A stretch of 64,000 nucleotides of DNA, taken from NCBI RefSeq assembly GCF_014649775.1, contig NZ_BMTR01000001.1, positions 434,001 through 498,000 on the forward strand, given 5' to 3'. Origin of the DNA: Streptomyces longisporoflavus. GTDB taxonomy: Bacteria; Actinomycetota; Actinomycetes; Streptomycetales; Streptomycetaceae. Made by a program: the position numbers and the translations under genes. Positions 52,040 to 61,011 of this stretch are shown here, piece by piece (the first letter of the stretch is position 1; each line of letters begins with the position of its first letter). The notes under the pieces are model-generated. The model saw only the letters and a program-made list of their open reading frames with translations. It had not been told where the DNA came from and made no database searches.

Positions 52040-54236
52040 CGGTGTTCACCCGGAGGGTGAGGGGGTGGGCGTCGCCGAGTTCTCTGCGACACTCCTCGGC
52101 CAGAGCGGCCAACAGGGTGAGGGCGCTGTCCCGGCCGGTGGACAGGCCGACCATGCGGGCATGGTCGAAGCGGGTCGCCAGAGTGCGCGGGTGGTGGGGG
52201 CCGTGAAGTTCCTGCTGCTCGGCGATGACGCACGCCAGTCGGCGAGCGGCCGTTCCCGGGTCGCCGGCCTCCCCGATGAAGCGCGCGAGCTGATGCCGGG
52301 TGCTCAAGGCCCGGGAGTGCCGTCCGAGGATGAGTTCCTGGTCGGCGAGTACGGCTTCGAGCTGCTGGACGGCCCCGGCGGGATCACCGGTCAGGCCGGT
52401 GAGGACAGCGATCTCGTGCCGCGTGGTGAGGACATGGGGGTGGGACGGGCCGATGACCCGTTCCTGGTCTGCCAGCGTTCGCCGCAATTCCTCCAGCGCT
52501 TCCGTCTCGTGGCCCGCGAGCCCCAGGGCGCGGCCGAGTTCCTGTCGGGTGAGGAGGACCTCCATGTGCTCCTTGCCCAGGATCCGTTCCTGATCCGGCA
52601 GAAGCGCGCGATACCTCCGTACGGACTCGGCGAAGTCCCCCGATTCCCTGCTGGAGCGCGCCAGCACCCTGCGAGTTCCCAGTGTCTGCTCGTGCTCGAC
52701 GCCCAGGATGCGCTCCCGGTCCGGTACGAGCTGCTCCAGGATGTCGGATGCCCGGACGATGTCTCCGGCTTCGAGGAGGTAGCGGGCGATGTCGTTACGG
52801 GCGACGAGGGTCGCGGGGTGGTCGTCGCCGAGCTCGCCGCGGCGCTGTTCGAGAGCGGACCACAGTGCCCGGACGGCTGTCGCGGGGCGGCCGGCGTTGC
52901 CGAGTGCCACGGCATGCGCGTACTCGGCTTCGGGTACCCCGCTGCGGCGTGCGAAGTCGAATGCCTCGACCGCGATGGTCGTGCGCATCAGGTGCACGGC
53001 AGCCCACCCGATACCGAACGACTCGTCGGGTGAGGCCGTGGCCAGCAGAGCGCGCCAGCTGGTTTCGGGGACCGGGGGCAGCCAGGCCAGGTCGATCAGA
53101 TAGTCGAAGGCCAGGTAGCCGCCGTCCGCCGGGAGCAGGAGGCTGCTTGCCCCGTGCACGGCCGATGTGGCCCAGCCGAAGGCCGCTTCCGGGGATTCGG
53201 GGCGCAGAAGGGGGCCGCCTCGCCGGGCCAGGTAGTCCTCGTGCAGTCGCAACAGGAACTCCTCGCCTATCGGACGGTGCAATCCCATGCGCCGGCAGTC
53301 CACTGCGGCCGCGACGACGGCGGCGCCGCGCGGGTGTCCGCCCGCCTGCCAGGCATGCTTCCAATCAGTAACCAACTCGGGCCCCGCCGCGAGGAGTTCG
53401 GCCACCCCGAACCGGCTGGCGCCTTCGGTTGCCGCCCTGACGCGCGGGTCGTCCACGGAAGATCGCGCCAGCCGCACTTCACGCCGGGTCCACAGGCGGT
53501 CCAGCTCGACGGGATCATGTGCCATGAGGAGTACTTCGCGGCCAGCCTGCCAGGTAGCGGCCTCTGTCACGTCGCGTCGTCGGGCGCTGTACCGGTCGAA
53601 TTCCCTGCTGCGCATCGAGGCGATCAGAGAAACGTGACGGCGTGGCCCGGCGAGCATGGTGGTGACCATGTCCGCGGTCAGTCCTCCTGCTTGCAGGAAC
53701 TGATCGAACTCATCGCACCACACCACGCAGGCGCGGGTGGCGGCCACCTGCTCCGTCAATGCCCGCAGGTCCTGCGTCGGCCGCGCGTGGAAGAACCTGC
53801 GCTCGGGTGCCGCGACTTTCATCGCCTCGAACGCCAGCCGCGACTTGCCGGCCGTCGATTCACCGATGATCAGGAGGAAGCCACCTGCGGCGATGCGGCG
53901 TCTGACGTCATCGAACCTGTCTCTGCGGACGAAGTCGGGCAGACGGTCTGCGGCGGTTACTGAGCCACCGCGAACCGCGGCGGGGTGAACGCCGAGAGCG
54001 ATGGGGTCCAAGACGTCCCGCACGCGGGACGGCCTGAGACGTCCATGCGCCCGGGGAAGTCGGCGGCGCAGGGCCAGTGCGTGTTGGGCTTCAGCGGTGA
54101 ACACTCCGGTCAAGGCCGCGCCCGCTGCCGCGACGACAGCCGTGGCCCAGCCCGGTAACCACACTGCTGCTCCTGTCACGCCCGCCCCGGCCGCCACTGC
54201 GACCAGGACGACCCACGGTCGCAAGAATCCCCACAA
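52029..54236 (-). CDS. Membrane-anchored P-loop NTPase with tetratricopeptide repeats
   Basis: A 735-residue protein. Two membrane helices lie at about residues 7-26 and 30-46, followed by a cytosolic linker containing LPDFVRRDRFDDVRRRI. The P-loop NTPase domain has Walker A GESTAGKS (125-132) and Walker B ACVVWCDEFDQF (169-180). The C-terminal 280 residues contain six or more kinesin-light-chain-like TPR units (LVARNDIARYLLEAGD, LGTRRVLARSSRESGD, LLTRQELGRALGLAGH, LTTRHEIAVLTGLTGD). This is a STAND-like design, with nucleotide switch and TPR sensor. The TTG at 54236 is preferred, with GGGAG seven nt upstream; no ATG fits without overlapping the divergent phosphatase. Function unknown; related to many streptomycete TPR-NTPase genes. 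Confidence 0.78.
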   Translation of the reverse strand: MWGFLRPWVVLVAVAAGAGVTGAAVWLPGWATAVVAAAGAALTGVFTAEAQHALALRRRLPRAHGRLRPSRVRDVLDPIALGVHPAAVRGGSVTAADRLPDFVRRDRFDDVRRRIAAGGFLLIIGESTAGKSRLAFEAMKVAAPERRFFHARPTQDLRALTEQVAATRACVVWCDEFDQFLQAGGLTADMVTTMLAGPRRHVSLIASMRSREFDRYSARRRDVTEAATWQAGREVLLMAHDPVELDRLWTRREVRLARSSVDDPRVRAATEGASRFGVAELLAAGPELVTDWKHAWQAGGHPRGAAVVAAAVDCRRMGLHRPIGEEFLLRLHEDYLARRGGPLLRPESPEAAFGWATSAVHGASSLLLPADGGYLAFDYLIDLAWLPPVPETSWRALLATASPDESFGIGWAAVHLMRTTIAVEAFDFARRSGVPEAEYAHAVALGNAGRPATAVRALWSALEQRRGELGDDHPATLVARNDIARYLLEAGDIVRASDILEQLVPDRERILGVEHEQTLGTRRVLARSSRESGDFAESVRRYRALLPDQERILGKEHMEVLLTRQELGRALGLAGHETEALEELRRTLADQERVIGPSHPHVLTTRHEIAVLTGLTGDPAGAVQQLEAVLADQELILGRHSRALSTRHQLARFIGEAGDPGTAARRLACVIAEQQELHGPHHPRTLATRFDHARMVGLSTGRDSALTLLAALAEECRRELGDAHPLTLRVNTATS

Positions 54237-54401
54237 CGTCAGGCTCCCGACCTCATGCCCTGCGCCTTCGCAGTGAGCTGACCCCAGTGTGGTGGCGGGC
54301 TGCCGCTCGGTGAAGCCGTCCCGCTCGGCAGGGCGTCGCCTCGGGTCCCTCTGGTGGCACAGTGGAGGAGATTGTTCCGTCCAGTGGAGGTAGTTTCCCG
54401 C

Positions 54402-55070
54402 ATGCGCCTGCTGCTCATCCGTCATGGTCAGACCCCGTCCAACCTCAAGCACCTCCTGGACACCGGGGCCCCCGGCCCGGGGCTGACGCCGCTGGGGCAG
54501 GACCAGGCGGCTGCGCTGCCGGAGGCGCTGGCGGGGGAGAAGATCGATGCCCTGTATGTCTCCACGCTGCTGCGGACGCAGCTGACCGCCGCGCCGCTGG
54601 CTGCCGCGAAGGGGCTTGAGCCCAGGGTCAGGGAGGGGATCCGGGAGCTGATCGCCGGCGATCTGGAGATGCGCGGCGACCATGAGGCCGCCACCGCCTA
54701 TCTCGATGCCGCCTTCGCCTGGTCCGCGGGCGACACCGAGCGCCGCATGCCCGGTGGCGAGAACGGTGTGGAGGCGCTGGGGCGCTTTGACGCCGTCGTC
54801 GCCGAGGCGGCCGCGACGGGAGCCGAGACGGTGGCCATGGTCAGCCACGGCGCCGTGATCCGTATGTGGGTGGCCGCCCGTGCGGTCAACGTCGATGTCG
54901 CGTACTCGGCGAGCCATCCGCTGGGCAACACGGGCGTGGTCGTCCTCGATGGTTCGCCCGAAGAGGGCTGGCGGGCCCTGCTGTGGGAGGGACGCCCGCT
55001 GGGCCCGGAAGGAGACGCACCCGAGGAGGACGGCGGTCCGGCGGGCGAGGCGACCGTTCCGGCTGTCTGA
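54402..55070 (+). CDS. Histidine phosphatase (phosphoglycerate-mutase-like)
   Basis: A 222-residue enzyme of the histidine phosphatase superfamily. The catalytic loop is LLIRHGQTPSNL (His near residue 8), with the second histidine in AMVSHGAVIRMWVAARAV (about residue 150) and the phosphate clamp LYVSTLLRTQLTAAPLAA. It removes phosphate from a small molecule or protein. ATG at 54402 with GGAGG upstream. The gap to the NTPase gene is 165 nt. A terminator follows at 55084. Confidence 0.9.
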   Translation: MRLLLIRHGQTPSNLKHLLDTGAPGPGLTPLGQDQAAALPEALAGEKIDALYVSTLLRTQLTAAPLAAAKGLEPRVREGIRELIAGDLEMRGDHEAATAYLDAAFAWSAGDTERRMPGGENGVEALGRFDAVVAEAAATGAETVAMVSHGAVIRMWVAARAVNVDVAYSASHPLGNTGVVVLDGSPEEGWRALLWEGRPLGPEGDAPEEDGGPAGEATVPAV

Positions 55071-55083
55071 GGTATGGCGGCTC

Positions 55084-55114
55084 CGCAGCCGCCGTCCGCC
55101 TACCGGCGGCTGCG
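55084..55114 (+). terminator. Hairpin after the histidine phosphatase gene
   Basis: A perfect 11-bp stem CGCAGCCGCCG / CGGCGGCTGCG with a 9-nt loop, 13 nt after the stop. Confidence 0.85.
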
Positions 55115-55135
55115 ATCGGTGAATGCCTGTGCTGT

Positions 55136-55167
55136 ACGGCTGTACGTTGCAGCGCGCGTACAGCCGT
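55136..55167. repeat. Exact 11-bp inverted repeat, 10-nt spacer
   Basis: ACGGCTGTACG (55136-55146) and CGTACAGCCGT (55157-55167) are exact inverse copies. It may be a second terminator stem or an operator; it lies 65 nt after the phosphatase stop. Confidence 0.6.
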
Positions 55168-55706
55168 CCGTGTTTCAGGGCCATCGGTGTGCAGAGCCCT
55201 CGGAACTCAGGTCAGGGATCGCCGGCCGCACTCCAGTAGGAGGTCCCGCTGAAGGAGGCCGGGCCCCACAGGCCACAAGCCGCCCGCAGAACAATCCGAC
55301 TACGGCAGCCAGTCGAGAGGACGGAGACCGCCACCGTCCACGACGCTGACGCCTCCCGCACCGCACACGACCAGGGCGGAAGTCTCGACATGCAGCCCGA
55401 ATCCGGCCAACGGGCCCTTCGCGCGGCCGGGTTGCAGAACGAATTCCTGGCCGGGGCCCGCCCCGAGGGTCAGCAGATGCGGCTGGTCGGCCGCGACGGA
55501 CGCATCCAGTTCGACGCGGTCCCGTCCGCCGCCGACACCCTAGCCGTGCCGGGGAAGGGCTTCACGAGTGCGCGGATGCCCGGCTCTTGCCGGAGCCGCC
55601 GGAACGTCAGGTGTCCGGCGGCCCCGGCTCTGTCCGTGCCGTGATGCACAGTGCGGTGCACCACGGCACGGGTCTTGGGGGGCGCGGGCGCTTCAGGGGG
55701 AGAGCC

Positions 55707-57605
55707 TCAGCTGCCTGCGCGCAGTGCCGTAAGCAGCGCGAGCGGTGTCGCCGCCGCCCACGCCTGGGGGGAGCAGGAGTGCGGGTAGGGGACCGGCTCG
55801 GGCAGCTCGGAGCGGTCGTAGCCCGCCATCACTTCCGGCAGTCGGTAGGCGTGGTGTGCTGCCGCGTCGACCAGACCACGGGTCAGCGTCGCGAGCTCCT
55901 CCGTGAGGCCGTGCCGGGCGAGCCCTAGCGCCACGAGCGCGTTGTCGTGCGGCCAGCAGCTGCCGCGGTGGTAGGAGAGCGGGTGGTACGGGGTCTGCCC
56001 GGCGGCCAGGGTCCGGATCGCCCAGCCGGTGAAGAAGTCAGGGCGCAGCAGCCGCCGGCCGACCCGCTCCGCGTGCTCCTGGTCGAGGATGCCGGACCAG
56101 AGGAGGTGACCCGCGTCCGAGGCGAGCGCGTCGACCTGTCGGCCCTCGCCGTCCAGGGCGAGAGCGGGGAAGCCCTGCTCCGGCATCCAGAAGTCCTGGT
56201 GGAAGCGGGTGCGCAGGGCGGTGGCCGCCGTCTCCAGCCGCTCCGCGTACGCCGGGTCGTGCCAAGTAGTACGGGCCAGGGATGCTGTGCGGATCAGGGC
56301 GTCGTAGGCGTATCCCTGTGCCTCGCACACCGCGACCGGGCCCTTGGCCTGGGTGCCGTCGGTGAAGCAGATGGCGCCGGCGGAGTCCTTCCAGTTCTGG
56401 TTGACCAGGCCGTTGGGGTCGGGTTCGTAGACCAGGTAACCGTGCTCGTCGAGGCCCCCGTCGGTGAACATCCAGTCCACCGCGGCACGGGCGTGGCGTT
56501 CCAGGCGTGCGGCGAGCGCGCTGTCGGCGGTGGCCTCGGCGTGGGCGTGCAGCAGGACGAGGAAGAGGGGGGTGGCGTCGACGGAACCGTAGTAGCGTCC
56601 GTAGGGCACCTGCCGGAAGTGGGCGAGCTCGCCGTGGCGGACCTCGTGCACGATGCGGCCGGGCTGTTCGCCGCGGAACGCGTCGTACTCCGTGCCCCGG
56701 GTGGCCGCCAGCGCGGCCAGGGTGCCTGCCGCCGCGTCGGGCCGGTAGGGCAGCGCGAAGTAGGAGGTGAGCAGGGAGTCCCGGCCGAAGAGGGTGAGGA
56801 ACCAGGGGATGCCCGCGGCGGGCACGGACACCGGTTCGCCCTCCGGGCCGGTGGCGGTGATCCGCAACAGGTCCAGGTCGGCCAGGCCCTGTGTGCAGGC
56901 CCGCAGCAAATCGCCCTCGGCCTGCGGGAGTTCAGGCAACTGGCCTGCTGGTGTCGGAAGTGGTTGCGGTGTGCCGCCGGACGGGTGTGCCTCGACCCGC
57001 AGATTCACCTCCGCCTGTCCGTGTGCGGGCAGCCGCACCGACCAGACAAGGCAGCGGGCGGTGCCGTCGGACCCGGCCGCCGTCTCGTCGGGGGCGGGAG
57101 TGGCGACGACCGACGTACGGGAGTGCCAGTCACCCCGCCGATAGCCGAACTCGACGCCCCGCGGCGTCACTTCGACCGTATGAGCGGCGTCCGGCTTCGG
57201 GTAGGTGCGGTGGTCGGAGCGCAGCTCGAACTGGTCGGCGAAGTCCACGTCGACCCAGAGGGCGAGGCGGGCGGTCATGGCGTCCGGACGGTTGCTGACG
57301 ATCCGCAGCCGTTCGGTGAACACGGCCGCTTCGACGGCTTGCTCGCGGAAGACGGTGTACGCGGGCGGCTCGTCGCGGGTGCCCGCCGGGGTGAGCACAC
57401 AGGTGGCGCCCGGCCCCTCGGACGCGCCGGCCAGGACGGCGGGAGGCGTCTCGTCGACGGTCAGCTGCCAGCGGCTGAGGTGACGGGCATCGCGCAGGAA
57501 GAGTCCCTCGGGTGACGACCCCGCGCCGCCGTTGATAGCGCCGTCGGAGCCAAGTGAGACGAAGGTGCCGTCGCGTACGAGCAGGACCCGCTCGGAGTCC
57601 GTCAT
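55707..57605 (-). CDS. Amylo-alpha-1,6-glucosidase / glycogen-debranching-like hydrolase
   Basis: A 632-residue intracellular hydrolase. The N-terminal part (about 1-220) is the debranching-enzyme N-terminal beta domain (VLLVRDGTFVSLGSDGAING, SPEGLFLRDARHLSRW). The rest is an (alpha/alpha)6 barrel with FGRDSLLTSYFALPY, VEVRHGELAHFRQVPYGRYY, VNQNWKDSAGAICFTDGTQA and YHRGSCWPHDNALVALGLAR, the usual active-site acidic residues of GH15/GH133-like enzymes. The ATG overlaps the upstream gene (ATGA). It is the last gene of the four-gene operon. The sugar polymer or glycoside cleaved is unknown. Confidence 0.88.
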   Translation of the reverse strand: MTDSERVLLVRDGTFVSLGSDGAINGGAGSSPEGLFLRDARHLSRWQLTVDETPPAVLAGASEGPGATCVLTPAGTRDEPPAYTVFREQAVEAAVFTERLRIVSNRPDAMTARLALWVDVDFADQFELRSDHRTYPKPDAAHTVEVTPRGVEFGYRRGDWHSRTSVVATPAPDETAAGSDGTARCLVWSVRLPAHGQAEVNLRVEAHPSGGTPQPLPTPAGQLPELPQAEGDLLRACTQGLADLDLLRITATGPEGEPVSVPAAGIPWFLTLFGRDSLLTSYFALPYRPDAAAGTLAALAATRGTEYDAFRGEQPGRIVHEVRHGELAHFRQVPYGRYYGSVDATPLFLVLLHAHAEATADSALAARLERHARAAVDWMFTDGGLDEHGYLVYEPDPNGLVNQNWKDSAGAICFTDGTQAKGPVAVCEAQGYAYDALIRTASLARTTWHDPAYAERLETAATALRTRFHQDFWMPEQGFPALALDGEGRQVDALASDAGHLLWSGILDQEHAERVGRRLLRPDFFTGWAIRTLAAGQTPYHPLSYHRGSCWPHDNALVALGLARHGLTEELATLTRGLVDAAAHHAYRLPEVMAGYDRSELPEPVPYPHSCSPQAWAAATPLALLTALRAGS

Positions 57606-58981
57606 CGGGTGCTCTCCTTGCTGTGCGGCGGCCGGGACAGGTCCAGGGCGAGCGCGGCGGTCCAGGCGAAGTCGCGGGTGCCGCGGCCCTCGCCGGTGTA
57701 CGGGTCGACGTACTCGGCGAAACCCGATGCGCCCGCGGCGGAGAGGAAGGCGGCGCGCAGCCGGTCGGCCTGCTCGGCGGCTCCGTACTGACGCAGGCCC
57801 CGTTCGATGAGCCAGGCCGTGTTGAACCAGGCGGGTCCGCGCCAGTAGCGGGAGCGGTCGAAGGCGTGCCCGGCCAGGTCGTAACTGGGCACCAGGGCGG
57901 TGGCGTCGGTGCGGAAGTGCCGGCTGCCCAGGGTGGCGACGAGGCTGTCGGTGATCGGCGCGGGGAGGCCCGGCACGATCAGCGGGATCAGGCCCGAGAC
58001 GCTGCGTTCGGGGATCAGTTCGCCGCCCACCAGGTCCCGGACGAGGAACATGCCCGAGGCCGGGTCCCACAGTCGGTCGACCAGTGCGGTGGTGAGTGTT
58101 CGTGCCCGCTCGTGGTGCTCGGCGGGATCGGCACCGAGGGTCAGGGCGATCCTGGCGAGTGCGTGTTCGCCGGCGATCAGCAGGGCGTTGACGGCGGGGT
58201 CCTCGACGGCGAAGGCGTGTGTTCCGGCGCGGTCGGTGTAGCCGGACTCGCGGTAGTCGACGGCGAGGCGGACGTAGCGTCCGTAGTCGAGGTCGGTGGG
58301 GCGGTCGGCTGCGGCGCCGTGGTCGAGGTCGGCGCGGCGGAACGATCCGGGCGCGGCGGGTTCGATGCGCGCGAGGGGGGTTTCCCAGCACGGGCTGTTG
58401 TCCATGCCCGGCTCCCAGGGGTGGACCGTCGCGGCGAGCCCGTGTCCGCCCAGGTCGCGCCGGGAGGTCAGGTAGCGGTGCCAGGCGGCAAGGCGCGGGT
58501 AGACCCGGGCGAGGAAGCCGCGGCGGGCGGATTCGGCCGGGTCGGCCTCGTGCACCAGCCAGGCGGCCAGGGCGTGCACGGGTGGCTGCACGATGCCTGA
58601 TGTCTCGGGTGCCGGCGGGGCACCGGCGGCGCGTCCTGCCCGCGAGGACTGCCAGAAGTCGGGGCTGGGGAAATAGGCGTCCAGGGGTACCGACGGGTTG
58701 AAGACGATGTGCGGGATGCGTCCGTCGCCCCACTGGGCGCCCAGGAGTGTCTCCAGCTCCCGCTGGGCGCGGCGCACGGAGAGGTGGCGCAGGCCGATGG
58801 CGATGAAGGCCGAGTCCCAGCTCCACTGGTGCGGGTAGAGCGTGCGCGAGGGCACGGTGGCGGTGCCGGTCCAGTTGCCGAGCAGGACGCGGGCCGCGCC
58901 GCGTCGCAGGCCCGCGCCGCCGGGGTCGGTGGTGGGGCCGGCGCCGGGCCCCACCACGGTGTCGCCGAGAAGGGCCGTCAT
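57602..58981 (-). CDS. GH63/MGH1-like glycoside hydrolase (glucosylglycerate-hydrolase-like)
   Basis: A 459-residue (alpha/alpha)6-barrel hydrolase. Conserved parts are the loop TLYPHQWSWDSAFIAIGLRH (about 45-65), DGRIPHIVFNPSVPLDAYFP, WEPGMDNSPCWETPLARI (about 190-210, catalytic aspartate/glutamate region), and YWRGPAWFNTAWLIERGLRQ near 400. This pattern is that of mannosylglycerate/glucosylglycerate hydrolases of GH63. It is co-translated with genes on both sides by ATGA overlaps. The acceptor could be a compatible solute, but its substrate is inferred only. Confidence 0.82.
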   Translation of the reverse strand: MTALLGDTVVGPGAGPTTDPGGAGLRRGAARVLLGNWTGTATVPSRTLYPHQWSWDSAFIAIGLRHLSVRRAQRELETLLGAQWGDGRIPHIVFNPSVPLDAYFPSPDFWQSSRAGRAAGAPPAPETSGIVQPPVHALAAWLVHEADPAESARRGFLARVYPRLAAWHRYLTSRRDLGGHGLAATVHPWEPGMDNSPCWETPLARIEPAAPGSFRRADLDHGAAADRPTDLDYGRYVRLAVDYRESGYTDRAGTHAFAVEDPAVNALLIAGEHALARIALTLGADPAEHHERARTLTTALVDRLWDPASGMFLVRDLVGGELIPERSVSGLIPLIVPGLPAPITDSLVATLGSRHFRTDATALVPSYDLAGHAFDRSRYWRGPAWFNTAWLIERGLRQYGAAEQADRLRAAFLSAAGASGFAEYVDPYTGEGRGTRDFAWTAALALDLSRPPHSKESTR

Positions 58982-59778
58982 GCTCCGGCACCCCGCAGGA
59001 AGCCCGGGATGGAGCGGACGGCGTCCACGGGGTCGCCGGTGAGGCGGCACTCGGCGGCGAGGTAGCCGTCGTAGGAGATGGCGTGCAGGGCGGAGAGCCA
59101 GGCCGGCCAGTCGAGGTGTCCGGCTCCTGGCTGGAAGCGGTTGGAGTCGGAGACCTGGGCGTGGCCGATGTAGTCGGCGTACTTGAGGATCGAGGCGGCG
59201 GGGTCCGCCTCCTCGATGTTCATGTGGTAGCTGTCGATGCCGATCTTCACCGAGTCCAGGCCCACGGTCGCAAGGAGGTCGGCGGCCTGTTCGAGGCGGT
59301 TGACCATGTGGTCCTCGTAGCGGTTGAGGGGCTCCAGGTAGAGCTGGACTCCCTCCCTCTTGGCGTGCTCGCCCAGCTCCGTGAGGCCGGCGAGCAGGAC
59401 CTCGCGGTCCTCCTCGGCGCTGCGCGGGGCCTCGAAGGGGGGCAGCCGGGTGGAGAACATGCCGTACGAGGCTGGGGTCTGCGCGCCCCTGCCGCCGATC
59501 TCGGCGATCACGGTGAGCTGGGACTTCATCTGCGCGATGGCGTCACGGCGCAGGTCGGGGTCGAAGGCGCCGAAGAAGTGCAGCATCTCGACGCAGACGG
59601 TGGGCATCACGACGCCGTCGGCGAGGGCCTGCTTCAGCTCGGGCAGCCGGGAGGCGAAGTGCAGGTCTCCCTTGGCGCGCAGCTCGATGGCGTCGTATCC
59701 GGCGGCCTGTGCGAACTCCCACTTCTGCTGAAGGGTGTCGCCCGGGAGCAGTTGTTCCTGTGCGGCGGTCTTGAACAC
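58978..59778 (-). CDS. Sugar phosphate isomerase/epimerase (xylose-isomerase-like TIM barrel)
   Basis: A 266-residue TIM-barrel protein of the AP endonuclease 2/xylose isomerase superfamily: KWEFAQAAGYDAIELRAKGD, LYLEPLNRYEDHMVNRLEQA (first metal glutamate), VKIGIDSYHMNIEEADPAAS, IGHAQVSDSNRFQPGAGHLD and YDGYLAAECRLTGDPVDAVR (last metal glutamate). These residues bind a divalent metal for hydride or proton shift. GTG start at 59778 after GAGAGG. Eleven nt separate it from the dehydrogenase stop. Converts an intermediate of the dehydrogenase, by inference. Confidence 0.88.
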   Translation of the reverse strand: MFKTAAQEQLLPGDTLQQKWEFAQAAGYDAIELRAKGDLHFASRLPELKQALADGVVMPTVCVEMLHFFGAFDPDLRRDAIAQMKSQLTVIAEIGGRGAQTPASYGMFSTRLPPFEAPRSAEEDREVLLAGLTELGEHAKREGVQLYLEPLNRYEDHMVNRLEQAADLLATVGLDSVKIGIDSYHMNIEEADPAASILKYADYIGHAQVSDSNRFQPGAGHLDWPAWLSALHAISYDGYLAAECRLTGDPVDAVRSIPGFLRGAGA

Positions 59779-59789
59779 GGGGGCCTCTC

Positions 59790-60836
59790 TCAGAATTCCA
59801 GGACGACCTGAAGAGCGTCCGCGGGGCGCTCGTCGAGAAGGACGTAGGCGTCGGCCGCGTCGGCGACCGGGATGACATGGCTGACCAGGGACTCGACGTC
59901 GACCCGGCCTTCGGCGACGAGCCGCAGGAAGGTCTGCTGGAGCCGCTCGACGCTCCAGCGGTGCGACAGCTGCGGGGGTACGCCGCCGATCTGGGAGCAG
60001 ATCAACTGGGCGCGGTTGTGGTGGAATTCGTCGCCGAGCCGCAGCCCGATGCCGTCGCCCTGGTAGAAGCCGGACGCCACCACGCGGCCGCCGACGGTGA
60101 CGGAGCGCAGCGCTTCCTGGAGGGCGGGGTGGACGCCGCTGATCTCGATGGCGACGTCGGCGCCCGCTCCGGCGGTGGCCTCGCGGATCTGCTCGGCGAC
60201 CGCGTCGGTGCGGGCGTTGAGGGTGCTGTGGGCGCCGTACTTCTTCGCCGTTTCGAGGCGTCCGTCGATGGCGTCGACCGCGGTGACGCGGGCGCCGTTG
60301 AGCTGGGCGAGCCGCGTGGTGATCAGGCCGATGACGCCCTGCCCGAAGACGGCGACGTCCTCGCCGAGGTGGATGTCGGCGGACAGGACCGCGTTGTAGG
60401 CGATGGCGCCGACGCGGGCGAAGGAACCGGCCAGGGGCTCGAGACCGGCGGGCAGGGTGTGGCCCGCCATGCGCTCGGCGGGGACGATGCCCTCGCTGCG
60501 GTGGCCCCAGATGCCCCACACCAGGTCCCCGACGGCGGGTATCGCGGGCGCGGCGACCAGTTCGGGGGAGACCTCGGTGACCTCGCCGACCTCGGAGTAG
60601 CCCCATCCGACGACGGGGTATTCGATGCCGGCGGCGCCCTCGCGGAAGAGCCGGGCCCCGGGGTCCCAGGTGCGGGTCAGGTAGGGGTTCGTGCCGCGGT
60701 AGGCGGTGAGTTCGGTGCCGGCGGAGATGCCCGAGTACAGGGTGCGGACCCGCAGATGTCCGGCGGGCAGCGGGGCACTGGCGTGCTCGGCCACCTCGAC
60801 CTGACGGGGGCCGGTGAATTGGACGACGCGTTCCAC
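59790..60836 (-). CDS. Medium-chain zinc-dependent-type dehydrogenase/reductase
   Basis: A 348-residue MDR dehydrogenase. The N-terminal GroES-like domain covers about 1-150 (LRVRTLYSGISAGTELTAYR, YPVVGWGYSEVGEVTEV). The Rossmann domain has DVAVFGQGVIGLITTRLAQL (GxGxxG) then VTAVDAIDGRLETAKKYGAH. The catalytic-zinc cysteine usual in alcohol dehydrogenases is replaced by serine (SGISAGTE), suggesting a zinc-free enzyme acting by another mechanism. First gene of the operon, preceded by a well-placed promoter at 60918-60945. Likely oxidises a sugar or polyol with NAD(P). Confidence 0.87.
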   Translation of the reverse strand: MERVVQFTGPRQVEVAEHASAPLPAGHLRVRTLYSGISAGTELTAYRGTNPYLTRTWDPGARLFREGAAGIEYPVVGWGYSEVGEVTEVSPELVAAPAIPAVGDLVWGIWGHRSEGIVPAERMAGHTLPAGLEPLAGSFARVGAIAYNAVLSADIHLGEDVAVFGQGVIGLITTRLAQLNGARVTAVDAIDGRLETAKKYGAHSTLNARTDAVAEQIREATAGAGADVAIEISGVHPALQEALRSVTVGGRVVASGFYQGDGIGLRLGDEFHHNRAQLICSQIGGVPPQLSHRWSVERLQQTFLRLVAEGRVDVESLVSHVIPVADAADAYVLLDERPADALQVVLEF

Positions 60837-60917
60837 GAAAAGGCTCCGAGGGCTCGGGAGTGTGGTGAGAGCTGGGATCCGGGGCGCTGCGGGGCGCGGC
60901 GACGCCCGGATATGTCG

Positions 60918-60945
60918 AGACTATCTCTTACTTATGTCTTGTCAA
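60918..60945 (-). promoter_or_regulatory. Promoter of the dehydrogenase operon
   Basis: Minus strand: TTGACA (60940-60945) and TAGTCT (60918-60923), spacer 16 nt, near-consensus vegetative promoter. It is overlapped by the operator sequences at 60930 and by the imperfect palindrome CTTGTCAACAAG (60938-60949). Confidence 0.7.
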
Positions 60946-60988
60946 CAAGCAAAAGAGGTGCTGAGATGTGTGCCCGGTAGACATAAGT
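60930..60988. promoter_or_regulatory. Inverted repeat ACTTATGTC / GACATAAGT with 50-bp spacing
   Basis: ACTTATGTC (60930-60938) and GACATAAGT (60980-60988) are exact inverse copies whose centres are 50 bp apart, near five helical turns. A GntR or ROK/LacI-type dimer bound to the two could loop the divergent promoters. The regulator gene is not in this window. Confidence 0.6.
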
Positions 60989-61011
60989 CGGCGAGTCGAT
61001 GAGGACTGAAC

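Larger units (their letters stand above)
55071..55706. other. Intergenic region of 636 nt
   Basis: It holds a terminator hairpin (55084-55114), a second exact inverted repeat (55136-55167) and a short open frame on the + strand (about 55390-55644, 84 codons from ATG, beginning MQPESGQRALRAAGLQNEFL) with no ribosome site or recognisable family. Base composition is intergenic-like, with many short direct repeats. I see no supported gene. Confidence 0.45.

Noticed and set aside
54237..55184. Upstream extension of the NTPase-TPR protein beyond 54236
   Set aside because: It runs antisense to the certain histidine phosphatase gene and has no family similarity.
55390..55644. 84-codon + strand frame beginning MQPESGQRALRAAGL
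   Set aside because: No ribosome binding site, no recognised domain and intergenic composition; not supported as a gene.
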